64,000 nt of DNA, taken from NCBI GenBank assembly GCA_046330285.1, contig JAXLSX010000008.1, positions 62,001 to 126,000 of the forward strand. The letters run 5' to 3'. The notes under the pieces were generated by a model. The model searched no databases. It was not told where the DNA came from and saw only the letters and a list, made by a program, of their open reading frames with translations. This document shows, one piece after another, positions 50,297-58,012 of the stretch. The position numbers and the translations under genes were made by a program. The stretch comes from RHKX01 sp046330285 (GTDB taxonomy: Bacteria; Actinomycetota; Thermoleophilia; Solirubrobacterales; 70-9). Within the stretch, counting starts at the first letter, position 1. Every line of letters begins with the position of its first letter.

Positions 50297-51427
50297 TCAG
50301 GCCGGCTGGGTCGTGGCGTCGCCAGGAGCGGGATCGTCAGGTGTTGACTCCGGCTCGGGCTCAGCCGGTGGCCGCGGGTCAAGCACCTTGAAGATCACCG
50401 CTATCGACGCCGCCACCGGGATCGCGATCAGGGCGCCGAGGATGCCTGAGATCTGGGCGCCCATGAAGAGGACGAGGATCGCGATCAGCGGGTTGACCTT
50501 GACCGCGCGGCCGTAGAGCAGCGGCTGGACGACGCGATCCTGGAGCTGCTGGAAGGCGACGAAGGCGACGATCCAGATCAGCATCGCGTCGGGGAACGAG
50601 TGGAGTGCCGCCACCGCGGCGACCACGAGGCCGCCGATCGTCAGGCCGATCAGGGGGACGAGGTCGAAGAGGGCGACGAGGATCGCCATCGGCACGGCGA
50701 GGTCGACGCCGAGGATCTCGAGCATCCCCCAGGTGAAGAGGCCGGCCACGATCGCAAGCGAGAGGTTGACGGTCACGTAGCCACGGACGACGCCGTAGAC
50801 GCCGGCGGCGATCTCGCGGCCGCGGCGTTCCCGCTCGCCGCCGACCCAGGAGAGGAAACGGTCGAGCAGGCCCGGGCCCTCGAGCAGCATGAAGAAGGCG
50901 AGGACGAGCACGGTGATCGCGCTGACCAGGTGCTTGAGCAGGCTGACCGTGACCGACTCGAGCTCACTCGCCGCGCTCGAGAAGTCGCCCGGGAGCTGCG
51001 AGGCCTGCGACTTCAGGGTCGCGGTCAGGTGGTACTGCTCGTTGAGGTCGCGGAACTGCCCGTTGTCGTTGGCCCACTGCTCGGCGTCGCGGACGTAGCC
51101 GGGACCGAGGGTTCCGACCTGCTCGACCTCGTCCACCATGGGCGGGATCACGTTCAGGACCAGGAAGGTCAGGGCGAAGAAGGCGAGGATGAAGGTCGTC
51201 GCGATCGCGAGCCAGCGCGGCATCTGCCGGCCGCGGATCCGGATCCGCTGGATCAGCTCGACCGCCGGCGCCAGGGCGAGGGCGAGGAAGAGGGCGGTGA
51301 CGAACCAGCGGATCGTCGTATCGACCTTGACGACGACGAGTCCGAGCAGTGCGGCGGCGGCGATCGTCAGGATCGCGACGGCGACGATCCTGAAGACCGT
51401 CCGGGATTCGGGCTTTTCGCGGTTCAT
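50297..51427 (-). CDS. AI-2E family transporter (UPF0118)
   Basis: A 376-residue polytopic membrane protein with about eight helices: two pairs at the N-terminus, an extracytoplasmic linker (about 95-160) and the conserved C-terminal block (FDLVPLIGLTIGGLVV, QDRVVQPLLYGRAVKVNPLIAILVLFMGAQISGILGALIAIP). Family members export autoinducer-2 or act as Na+(Li+)/H+ antiporters; which applies is not readable. Pro/Glu-rich tail. The ATG at 51427 is the start; the very long frame upstream is antisense to leuA. Confidence 0.9.
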   Translation of the reverse strand: MNREKPESRTVFRIVAVAILTIAAAALLGLVVVKVDTTIRWFVTALFLALALAPAVELIQRIRIRGRQMPRWLAIATTFILAFFALTFLVLNVIPPMVDEVEQVGTLGPGYVRDAEQWANDNGQFRDLNEQYHLTATLKSQASQLPGDFSSAASELESVTVSLLKHLVSAITVLVLAFFMLLEGPGLLDRFLSWVGGERERRGREIAAGVYGVVRGYVTVNLSLAIVAGLFTWGMLEILGVDLAVPMAILVALFDLVPLIGLTIGGLVVAAVAALHSFPDAMLIWIVAFVAFQQLQDRVVQPLLYGRAVKVNPLIAILVLFMGAQISGILGALIAIPVAASIAVIFKVLDPRPPAEPEPESTPDDPAPGDATTQPA

Positions 51428-51449
51428 GGGAAAGCTGCTTCCGTCGTGG

Positions 51450-51477
51450 TTGCAGGATTCCCCGTCTCCGCTAGAGT
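51450..51477 (+). promoter_or_regulatory. Promoter of the leuA leader transcript
   Basis: TTGCAG (51450-51455) and TAGAGT (51472-51477) with a 16-base spacer form a good -35/-10 pair. Transcription would begin a few bases before the leader peptide ATG at 51487. Confidence 0.6.
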
Positions 51478-51486
51478 CCCTGCCGG

Positions 51487-51546
51487 ATGACCTTCCGGCC
51501 GACCAGCCTCGCGCTTCTCCTTCTCCTCCCCCTCCGGGGGGAATAG
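51487..51546 (+). CDS. leuA leader peptide, 19 aa, seven leucines
   Basis: The ORF reads MTFRPTSLALLLLLPLRGE then TAG. Leucine occupies residues 8, 10-14 and 16. It starts nine bases after a TAGAGT box and ends 67 bases before leuA. Such a leucine-codon run directly upstream of 2-isopropylmalate synthase is the hallmark of ribosome-mediated attenuation. I see no Shine-Dalgarno; translation probably starts in near-leaderless mode. Confidence 0.8.
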   Translation: MTFRPTSLALLLLLPLRGE

Positions 51547-51605
51547 CGCTGGGCGGCGCGATAGCCGCAAGAGACAAGGGAATCCGAACCACCAGAGAGA
51601 AGGAG
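51517..51605 (+). promoter_or_regulatory. leuA attenuator: leucine codons complementary to the leuA Shine-Dalgarno
   Basis: Leader codons 11-13, CTCCTTCTC (51517-51525), are perfectly complementary to GAGAAGGAG (51597-51605), which contains the leuA ribosome-binding site. A 6-bp UCCG-loop hairpin (51527-51532 with 51537-51542) lies just after them, and TCGCGC (51509-51514) can pair with GCGCGA (51557-51562). Inferred logic: with leucine the ribosome clears the run and the site is masked; without leucine it stalls and keeps the leuA site open. Confidence 0.65.
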
Positions 51606-51613
51606 TCAGCGGA

Positions 51614-53257
51614 ATGAGCGCTGATAACACCGCCTCCGAGCGAGGCAGAGAAGACGTAGAAGGACCGGGCGACGCGGCCTATGAGCAGGTCGAGATCTTC
51701 GACACGACGCTCCGCGACGGTGAGCAGTCGCCCGGAATCTCCCTCAACACCCAGGAGAAGGTCGAGATCGCGAGCCAGCTCGCGCGCCTGGGCGTCGACG
51801 TGATCGAGGCCGGGTTCCCGATCACCTCTCCTGGTGACTTCGAGGCCGTGCAGGCGATCTCCCGGACCGTCAGCGGCCCGGTCGTCTGCGGGCTGGCGCG
51901 GACCCAGAAGGGCGACATCGACGCCGCCTGGGGTGCGGTCAAGGACGCCGAGCGGCCGCGGATCCACACGTTCATCTCGACGTCCGACATCCACATCGAG
52001 CATCAGCTGCGGACCGACCGCGACGACGTCCGTGGCCAGGCCAAGGCCGCTGTCGCCCACGCCCGCGAGCTCTGCGAGGACGTCGAGTTCTCGCCGATGG
52101 ACGCGACCCGCGCCGACGTCGAGTTCACCGCTGAGGTCTGCGGCATCGCCATCGCCGAGGGCGCCGGGGTGATCAACATCCCCGACACCGTCGGTTACAC
52201 CACCCCGGACGAGTACACGGCCTACCTGACGAGGCTCTACGAGCTGCTGCCCGAGCTCCGCGACGTGCGCCTGTCGGTCCACTGCCACGACGACCTCGGC
52301 CTCGCGGTCGCGAACTCGTTCGCCGGCGTCCAGGCGGGCGCCCGGCAGGTGGAGTGCGCGGTCAACGGAATCGGCGAGCGCGCCGGCAACTGCTCGCTGG
52401 AGGAGATCGTGATGCTGCTGCGGACCCGCCGCGGCGATCACGGCTTCGACACCGGCGTCGAGACGACCGAGCTGGCGCGGACCAGCCGGATGGTCTCGCG
52501 GTTCACCGGCTACGTGATCCAGCCGAACAAGGCGATCGTCGGCCGCAACGCCTTCGCGCACGAGTCCGGGATCCACCAGGACGGCGTCCTCAAGGAGCGG
52601 ACGACGTTCGAGATCATGGACGCCCGCGACGTCGGCCTCGATTCGAACCAGATCGTGCTCGGCAAGCACTCCGGCCGCCACGCGCTCAAGGACGCGCTGG
52701 AGCAGCTCGGCTTCGTCGTGGAGGGCAACGCCCTGAACACCGCCTTCAAGCGGTTCAAGGAGCTGGCGGACAAGAAGAAGCAGGTCACCGCGCTCGACCT
52801 CGAGGCGATCGTCTCCGACGAGATGCGCGAGGCCTCGCAGAAATACGAGCTGGCCTGGTTCGACGTCGAGGCGGGAACCCGCCGCGAGCCGCTGGCCCGC
52901 GTCGGCGTGACCACGCCTGCCGGCGAGGAGGTCGAGGGCCAGTCCGGAGGCGACGGGCCCGTCGATGCCGTCTTCGGCGCCATCCAGGCTGCCGTCGACA
53001 CCCGCTGCGAGCTCAACCAGTACACGGTCTCGGCCGTCGGCGAGGGCGATGACGCCCTCGGCGAGGTGACCGTGATGCTCCGCGCCCACGGGCGCCTCGC
53101 GAGCGGACAGGGCGTCTCGACCGACATCATCGAGGCGTCAGCTCAGGCCTACGTCCGCGCACTGGCGAATGCCCTCGAGGGCGCCGCGGTCCGCGAGGCC
53201 GAGTCGGCGACGGCGGACGCCGCATCGACGGCATCGCCGTTCCCCCCGGGGCCGTAG
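51614..53257 (+). CDS. leuA: 2-isopropylmalate synthase
   Basis: Condenses 2-oxoisovalerate with acetyl-CoA, the first committed step to leucine. The 547-residue protein has the DRE-TIM opening FDTTLRDGEQSPGISL, the HCHDDLGLAVANSFAG metal site, NGIGERAGNCSLEEIVM, and the C-terminal regulatory LeuA dimer domain (about 395-535) that binds leucine. It is the bacterial long form 1 type. About 20 disordered acidic residues precede the barrel. GAAGGAG eight bases before the ATG is its ribosome-binding site and the target of the proposed leader pairing. Confidence 0.96.
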   Translation: MSADNTASERGREDVEGPGDAAYEQVEIFDTTLRDGEQSPGISLNTQEKVEIASQLARLGVDVIEAGFPITSPGDFEAVQAISRTVSGPVVCGLARTQKGDIDAAWGAVKDAERPRIHTFISTSDIHIEHQLRTDRDDVRGQAKAAVAHARELCEDVEFSPMDATRADVEFTAEVCGIAIAEGAGVINIPDTVGYTTPDEYTAYLTRLYELLPELRDVRLSVHCHDDLGLAVANSFAGVQAGARQVECAVNGIGERAGNCSLEEIVMLLRTRRGDHGFDTGVETTELARTSRMVSRFTGYVIQPNKAIVGRNAFAHESGIHQDGVLKERTTFEIMDARDVGLDSNQIVLGKHSGRHALKDALEQLGFVVEGNALNTAFKRFKELADKKKQVTALDLEAIVSDEMREASQKYELAWFDVEAGTRREPLARVGVTTPAGEEVEGQSGGDGPVDAVFGAIQAAVDTRCELNQYTVSAVGEGDDALGEVTVMLRAHGRLASGQGVSTDIIEASAQAYVRALANALEGAAVREAESATADAASTASPFPPGP

Positions 53258-53516
53258 GAGTCCGTGGTCACCGGGCGTGCCTGGCGTTCCCATGGGACGC
53301 CATTCACGCCCGGTGGCACGAAACCGACCCCACAGGTTCGTTTCCTGCCATCCACCGACCCTCGCGCCCGCAGGGAGCCGTCCACCCACATCCCCTTCCC
53401 CAGCCAAACCAACTCGCACCCTGCGTGCGGGCCTCGGCGCCAGCCGAACCACCTAGCCGAGGAACCCCGGCATGAGCCGAACCTCACCCCGAACCACCAC
53501 GCGCTAGGGTCGCCCC
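53258..53516. repeat. 259-base structured intergenic region with two strong inverted repeats
   Basis: First repeat: CACCGGGCGTG (53269-53279) pairs with CACGCCCGGTG (53305-53315) over 11 bp, and the loop holds a second stem (TGGCG 53282-53286 with CGCCA 53298-53302, then TCCC with GGGA). It starts 12 bases after the leuA stop and probably terminates transcription. Second repeat: GGCACGAAAC (53315-53324) pairs with GTTTCCTGCC (53340-53349) with one mismatch. The remaining 160 bases are C-rich with no convincing gene on either strand; they end in the promoter of the SDR gene. Confidence 0.6.
53505..53510 (+). promoter_or_regulatory. -10 box TAGGGT
   Basis: TAGGGT ends exactly six bases before the ATG at 53517; no Shine-Dalgarno. 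Confidence 0.5.
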
Positions 53517-54266
53517 ATGGGTCAGCTCGACGGGAAAGTCGCCGCGATCACGGGAGCCTCCTCCGGCATCGGTGAGGCGACCGCTCTCGCCCTCGTCGCC
53601 GAGGGGGCGAGTGTCGCCCTCGCGGCCCGGCGGGAAGACCGGATCTCCGAACTGGCCGAGCGGATCGCCGCTGACGGCGGTCGCGCGATCGCCGTCCCGA
53701 CCGACGTCACCGACGAAGCCCAGGCCAACGCGTTCGTCGAGCGCACCGCCGAGGAGCTCGGCAGTCTCGACGTCCTCGTCAACAACGCCGGGGTGATGTT
53801 GCTCGGCGCAGTTGCCGGCGCGCCGACCGACGAGTGGCGCCGGATGATCGAGGTCAACGAACTCGGGCTTCTCTACTGCACCCATGCGGCGCTGCCGATC
53901 ATGGGCGCCGCGGGCGCGGGGGACATCATCAACATCTCCTCGGTCGCCGGCCGGGTAGCCGGGATGGGGAGCGGCGTCTACAACATGACCAAATGGGGTG
54001 TCGTCGGATTCTCGGAGGCGCTGCGGCAGGAGTGCCTGCACGCGGGCGTCCGCGTCACGCTGATCGAACCGGGCTTCGTCGACACCGAGCTGCAGGGCCA
54101 CAACGAGAACCCCGTGGTCGTCGCGGCGATGGAGAAGCGGATGGAGAAGATCGGCAAGGTCCTCGAGGCCGCCGACATCGCCCGCGCGATCACGTTCGCG
54201 GTCACGCAGCCGGCCCACGTCAGCATCAACGAGATGCTGATCAGGCCGACGAAGCAGTCGATCTGA
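53517..54266 (+). CDS. Short-chain dehydrogenase/reductase
   Basis: A 249-residue classical SDR. ITGASSGIGEATAL binds the cofactor, and ARRED after the second strand suggests NADP(H) preference. NNAG, the catalytic Ser in INISSVAG, and YNMTK (Tyr-x3-Lys) complete the active site. Substrate unknown; family members reduce ketones, sugars or acyl groups. Monocistronic by layout: own -10 box in front and a terminator behind. Confidence 0.9.
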   Translation: MGQLDGKVAAITGASSGIGEATALALVAEGASVALAARREDRISELAERIAADGGRAIAVPTDVTDEAQANAFVERTAEELGSLDVLVNNAGVMLLGAVAGAPTDEWRRMIEVNELGLLYCTHAALPIMGAAGAGDIINISSVAGRVAGMGSGVYNMTKWGVVGFSEALRQECLHAGVRVTLIEPGFVDTELQGHNENPVVVAAMEKRMEKIGKVLEAADIARAITFAVTQPAHVSINEMLIRPTKQSI

Positions 54267-54281
54267 GCCGGCTCAGCCGGC
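54267..54281. terminator. Bidirectional terminator-like hairpin
   Basis: GCCGGC - TCA - GCCGGC directly after the SDR stop and overlapping the 3' end of the convergent hydrolase-like gene. Confidence 0.45.
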
Positions 54282-55319
54282 CTGCCAGGTGCGCAGGACC
54301 TGCTCGGCCTGCTTGCCCTCCGGGTTGAATCCGGAATCGTCGGGGCCGATGCCGATCCGCTCCGCGGACCACTCCCACCACCAGATCCCTGCGATCCAGG
54401 GCAGGGGGGAGAGGGCCGTGAAGGCCGCCTCGTAGGCATTCGCCTGCGCCCCCTGGTCGATGCCCTCGCCGTCTGTTCGCGCCGCGGTGCCGGGGCGGCT
54501 CTCGTATCCGAGCTCGGTCAGGAGCACCGGGAGGTCCCACTTCTCGTGCAGGCCCCGCATCTGCGCGATCGGGTCTCGCCATGCCCGGACGAGCGCCCCG
54601 ACGCCGGGATCGGCCGTGTCACGGGTCTGGAGCGGCATGTAGGCGTCGATGCCGATGTAGTCGAGGCGGTCCCAGAAAGCGATCGCAGCGGCACCTTCGG
54701 GCCAGTTCGCCGCGAAGGTGATCGCGCCCCCGAAGTTCTTCCGGGCCCGGCTGATCAGGTCGCGCCAGGCATCGGCATCGGTGGCCATGCTCGTCAGCTC
54801 CGTGCCGACGACGAAGACGTCCGCGTCCGCGCGCTGTGCGAGCGCCGAGAGCCGGTCGACCAGATCGCCGTAGCTCGCGAACCAGGCGGCCCGGTCGGCC
54901 GGCCTGATCTCGCCGCGGAACGTCCCGTCGAGCACGTCGACATGAGGTTTGATCGCGACCCGCAGTCCCTGCGCGTGGGCCTCGGCGGCGGCGTCGAGGA
55001 TGCTGGCGTCGGTCGGAGTCTTCGCCGGGTCGGCCGTGATCTCGCTTGAGTCGGCGTTCGCCATGTAGTAGGTCGGCGTCAGTGCCACGAGGTCGGTGCC
55101 CGCCCGCTTGGCGGTGGCGATCGCCTCGGCCGCCTTCGGATCGGAATAGGCATCGGGGAGGAAGGCGGTCAGGTTCATGCCCCGCTGCCAGTCGGCGGGA
55201 AGCCGGTCGGCGTCCGATCCCGAGTCGAAGGCGCCGGCGGCCCAGGCGATCGCCGCGGCCACGGCGAGGGCGACGACGACCGAAGCGGCGATAAGGAGCG
55301 GTTTGCGGCTTTCTGGCAT
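54273..55319 (-). CDS. Membrane-anchored TIM-barrel glycoside-hydrolase-like protein
   Basis: A 348-residue protein with a single N-terminal signal-anchor (about residues 7-31) and an extracytoplasmic domain. The domain opens QRGMNLTAFLP, has LVALTPTYYM, a KPHVDV strand, VVGTELTSM (candidate acid/base Glu) and LLTELGYES (candidate nucleophile Glu), then WIAGIWWWEWS. This pattern resembles clan-A hydrolases such as GH113-type mannanase-like proteins. Substrate not known; cell-wall or capsular glycan is possible. The ATG at 55319 gives a proper anchor; longer frames overlap the XRE gene. Confidence 0.7.
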   Translation of the reverse strand: MPESRKPLLIAASVVVALAVAAAIAWAAGAFDSGSDADRLPADWQRGMNLTAFLPDAYSDPKAAEAIATAKRAGTDLVALTPTYYMANADSSEITADPAKTPTDASILDAAAEAHAQGLRVAIKPHVDVLDGTFRGEIRPADRAAWFASYGDLVDRLSALAQRADADVFVVGTELTSMATDADAWRDLISRARKNFGGAITFAANWPEGAAAIAFWDRLDYIGIDAYMPLQTRDTADPGVGALVRAWRDPIAQMRGLHEKWDLPVLLTELGYESRPGTAARTDGEGIDQGAQANAYEAAFTALSPLPWIAGIWWWEWSAERIGIGPDDSGFNPEGKQAEQVLRTWQAG

Positions 55320-55383
55320 TCGGGACAAATGTCTGTGATAACGTACAGCGCCGCGGAGAAGCCACAGCGGAGCCGCGCGAACC
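55320..55383. promoter_or_regulatory. Divergent promoter with small palindrome before the XRE-cupin regulator
   Basis: Contains GACAAATGTC (near 55323-55332), a GACA/TGTC palindrome, and a TAACGT -10-like box (near 55340) for the plus-strand gene. A site for autoregulation by the XRE protein is plausible. Confidence 0.35.
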
Positions 55384-56004
55384 ATGACATCCACGACACC
55401 CGTACAACCGAAGCCCGCGAACGGGTCCGAGCCCGCCATCGACGCGGCGGCCGTCGGAGCTCGCGTCAAGGCGCTTCGTGAGGGCATGGGCCTGTCGCTG
55501 CGCGACCTCGCGGAACGGTCCGGCGTCGGTGCCGCGACCCTCTCGCAGGTCGAGCGCGGCGAGAGCAGCCCGACGCTGACCGTCGCCGCTCGGATCGCCG
55601 ACGGGCTCGAGCTGACGCTCTCCCAGCTCCTTCGCCTCGAGGAGGGCGGACACGTCGTCGTCGTCCGCGCCGGCAGCGGTCGCCGCAGCAGCCGCCCGGG
55701 CCACGAGATCGAGGAGCTGACCCCGCCGCTGCCCGGTCAGCGGGCCGACGTCTCCCGGCACCGGCTCGATCCGGGCCGCGCGACCGGCGGCGAGGGCGAC
55801 CCTCCGATCCACGAGCCCGGCAGCCGCGAGACCGTCGTCGTGCTGTCCGGCGCGGTCGAGCTGACGGTCGACGGCGAGCGTTACCCGCTCGGCGCCGGCG
55901 ACAGTGCGACCTTCGATGCAGATCTTCCCCACAATCTCCACAACCCGGGGGCGACGACGAGCGAGATCCTTGCCGTCATCGCCGCCGGCCTGAGACGGAG
56001 CTGA
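55384..56004 (+). CDS. XRE-type regulator with C-terminal cupin
   Basis: A 206-residue transcription factor. An HTH_3 domain (about 24-80: VKALREGMGLSLRDLAERSGVGAATLSQVERGESSPTLTVAARIADGL) is fused to a cupin (about 120-203) with HEPGSRETVVVLSGAVEL and the final DLPHNLHNPG. This architecture is common for regulators of amine, sulfur or amino acid metabolism that sense a small ligand in the cupin. It lies 36 bases before leuC and appears to head the leuCD operon, so control of leucine genes is a reasonable but untested inference. Confidence 0.9.
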   Translation: MTSTTPVQPKPANGSEPAIDAAAVGARVKALREGMGLSLRDLAERSGVGAATLSQVERGESSPTLTVAARIADGLELTLSQLLRLEEGGHVVVVRAGSGRRSSRPGHEIEELTPPLPGQRADVSRHRLDPGRATGGEGDPPIHEPGSRETVVVLSGAVELTVDGERYPLGAGDSATFDADLPHNLHNPGATTSEILAVIAAGLRRS

Positions 56005-56040
56005 GACCGTGACGAACCGAAACCGACAGGAGCGAGGCCG

Positions 56041-57453
56041 ATGAGCGCAGAGACGATGTTCGACAAGATCTGGAAGCGGCACGAGGTCGCCGACGGACTG
56101 ATCTACATCGACCTCCACCTCGTCCACGAGGTGACCTCGCCGCAGGCCTTCGACGGCCTCCGGCTGGCCGGTCGCGGCGTCCGCCGCCCCGACCGGACGC
56201 TGGCGACGGCGGATCACAACGTGCCCACCGACGACACCCCGGCCGCCCGGCTGATCGCCGACGAGCTGTCGCGGAAGCAGGTCGAGGCGCTGGAGGCCAA
56301 CTGTGAGGAGTTCGGCGTTCCCCTCTACTCGCTCGGGTCGAACCGGCGCGGGATCGTCCACGTGATCGGCCCCGAGCTGGGCGTCACCCAGCCCGGCATG
56401 ACGATCGTCTGCGGCGACTCGCACACGGCCACCCACGGTGCCTTCGGGGCACTCGCCTTCGGAATCGGCACGTCCGAGGTCGAGCACGTGCTGGCCACCC
56501 AGACGCTGGTCCAGCGCCGGCCGAAGACGATGCGCGTCAACTACACCGGCGAGCTGCCCGATGGCGTCGGCGCCAAGGACATGATCCTGGCGACGATCGG
56601 CCGTCTCGGGACCGGCGGCATGGTCGGCTACGTCGTCGAGTTCGCGGGCGAGACGGTCCGAGGCCTCTCGATGGAGGGCCGGATGACCATGTGCAACATG
56701 ACCATCGAGGGCGGCGGCCGGGCCGGGATGATCGCCCCCGACGAGACGACCTTCGAGTACGTCCGCGGCCGGCCCGGCGCCCCCGCCGACTTCGACGCCG
56801 CCGTCGCCGAGTGGCGTGAGCTCGCCACCGACGAGGGCGCGGAGTTCGACACCGAGATCGATATCGACGCCTCGACGCTGTCGCCGATGGTCACCTGGGG
56901 GACCAACCCGGGAATGGTCACCGAGGTCGCCGACCGCGTCCCGGATCCGGCGACCCTCGACGGACCGGTCGACGCCGAGACCGCCGAGCGGGCGCTGAGC
57001 TACATGGCGCTCGAGCCCGGGACGCCGATCACCGAGATCGAGCTCGATCGCGTCTTCATCGGCTCCTGCACGAACTCGCGGATCGAGGACCTGCGCGCGG
57101 CCGCGTCTATGATCGGCGGCCGCAGCGTCGCCCCGAGCGTCCGCGCGATGGTCGTGCCCGGCTCCGAGCAGGTCCGCAGGGCCGCCGAGGAGGAGGGTCT
57201 CGACGAGGTCTTCCGCGCCGCCGGCTTCGAGTGGCGGGCGTCGGGTTGCTCGATGTGTCTCGGGATGAACCCGGACATCCTGATCGAGGGCGAGCGCTGC
57301 GCTTCGACCTCGAACCGGAACTTCGAGGGCCGCCAGGGCAAGGGCGGCAGGACCCACCTCGTGAGCCCGCGGATGGCCGCCGCCGCCGCGATCGAGGGCC
57401 GGTTCGTCGACATCAGGAATTGGCAGACGACGACGGAAGGTGGTGCCCGATGA
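56041..57453 (+). CDS. leuC: 3-isopropylmalate dehydratase, large subunit
   Basis: Aconitase-family subunit holding the [4Fe-4S] cluster; isomerises 2- to 3-isopropylmalate (and citramalate to methylmalate for isoleucine). The 470-residue protein has CGDSHTATHGAFG, the cluster cysteines in FIGSCTNSRIEDLRAA and GCSMCLGMNPD, and SNRNFEGRQG at the C-terminus. GACAGGAG precedes the ATG. Its stop overlaps the leuD start (ATGA). Confidence 0.96.
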   Translation: MSAETMFDKIWKRHEVADGLIYIDLHLVHEVTSPQAFDGLRLAGRGVRRPDRTLATADHNVPTDDTPAARLIADELSRKQVEALEANCEEFGVPLYSLGSNRRGIVHVIGPELGVTQPGMTIVCGDSHTATHGAFGALAFGIGTSEVEHVLATQTLVQRRPKTMRVNYTGELPDGVGAKDMILATIGRLGTGGMVGYVVEFAGETVRGLSMEGRMTMCNMTIEGGGRAGMIAPDETTFEYVRGRPGAPADFDAAVAEWRELATDEGAEFDTEIDIDASTLSPMVTWGTNPGMVTEVADRVPDPATLDGPVDAETAERALSYMALEPGTPITEIELDRVFIGSCTNSRIEDLRAAASMIGGRSVAPSVRAMVVPGSEQVRRAAEEEGLDEVFRAAGFEWRASGCSMCLGMNPDILIEGERCASTSNRNFEGRQGKGGRTHLVSPRMAAAAAIEGRFVDIRNWQTTTEGGAR

Positions 57454-58010
57454 GGCCGATCGACGTGATCGAGGGGAAGGTTTCGGTGCTCGACCGCGCC
57501 GATGTCGACACCGATCAGATCATCCCCAAGCAGTTCCTGAAGCGGATCGAGCGGACCGGCTTCGGCGAGTACCTGTTCTACGACTGGCTGCGCGACGGCG
57601 AGATCGAGCTCGAGCCGAACCCGGTGCTGGTTGCGGGGCCGAACTTCGGCTCCGGATCCTCGCGCGAGCACGCCGTCTGGGCCCTCGCCGACTACGGATT
57701 CGAGGCGGTGATCGCCCCGTCGTTCTCGGACATCTTCTATTCGAACGCGACGAAGAACGGGTTCCTGCCCGTGATCGTGGAGCGCGAGCACTGCCGCGGC
57801 ATCGCCGAGTCGGGCCGGGTCCGGATCGACCTCGACGACCAGACGGTGGACTACGAGGGCGGCGTCGTCCCGTTCGAGATCGACGAGGAGGTCAAGCACC
57901 GGCTGCTCGGCGGCCACGACGAGATCTCGGTGACGCTCCAGTCGGAGTCGGCGATCGACGCCTACGAGCGCGATCACCCGGCACTGGGCGCTCCCACGAC
58001 CTCGCTCTAG
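57450..58010 (+). CDS. leuD: 3-isopropylmalate dehydratase, small subunit
   Basis: The swivel-domain partner of LeuC. The 186-residue protein has DVDTDQIIPKQFLK, NFGSGSSREHAVWAL (substrate-binding loop) and SFSDIFYSNATKNGFLPV, all typical. Four-base overlap with leuC. Shared use by the leucine and citramalate-isoleucine branches is likely because cimA is encoded nearby. Confidence 0.96.
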   Translation: MRPIDVIEGKVSVLDRADVDTDQIIPKQFLKRIERTGFGEYLFYDWLRDGEIELEPNPVLVAGPNFGSGSSREHAVWALADYGFEAVIAPSFSDIFYSNATKNGFLPVIVEREHCRGIAESGRVRIDLDDQTVDYEGGVVPFEIDEEVKHRLLGGHDEISVTLQSESAIDAYERDHPALGAPTTSL

Positions 58011-58012
58011 GC

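Noticed and set aside
50297..53089. AI-2E permease extended to 930 residues
   Set aside because: The extra N-terminal part is antisense to leuA; MNREKPES at 51427 gives the normal family length.
53149..53487. Minus-strand 112-codon ORF in the leuA-SDR gap
   Set aside because: It spans the leuA 3' end and both hairpins, has no start signal and no recognisable composition for a protein.
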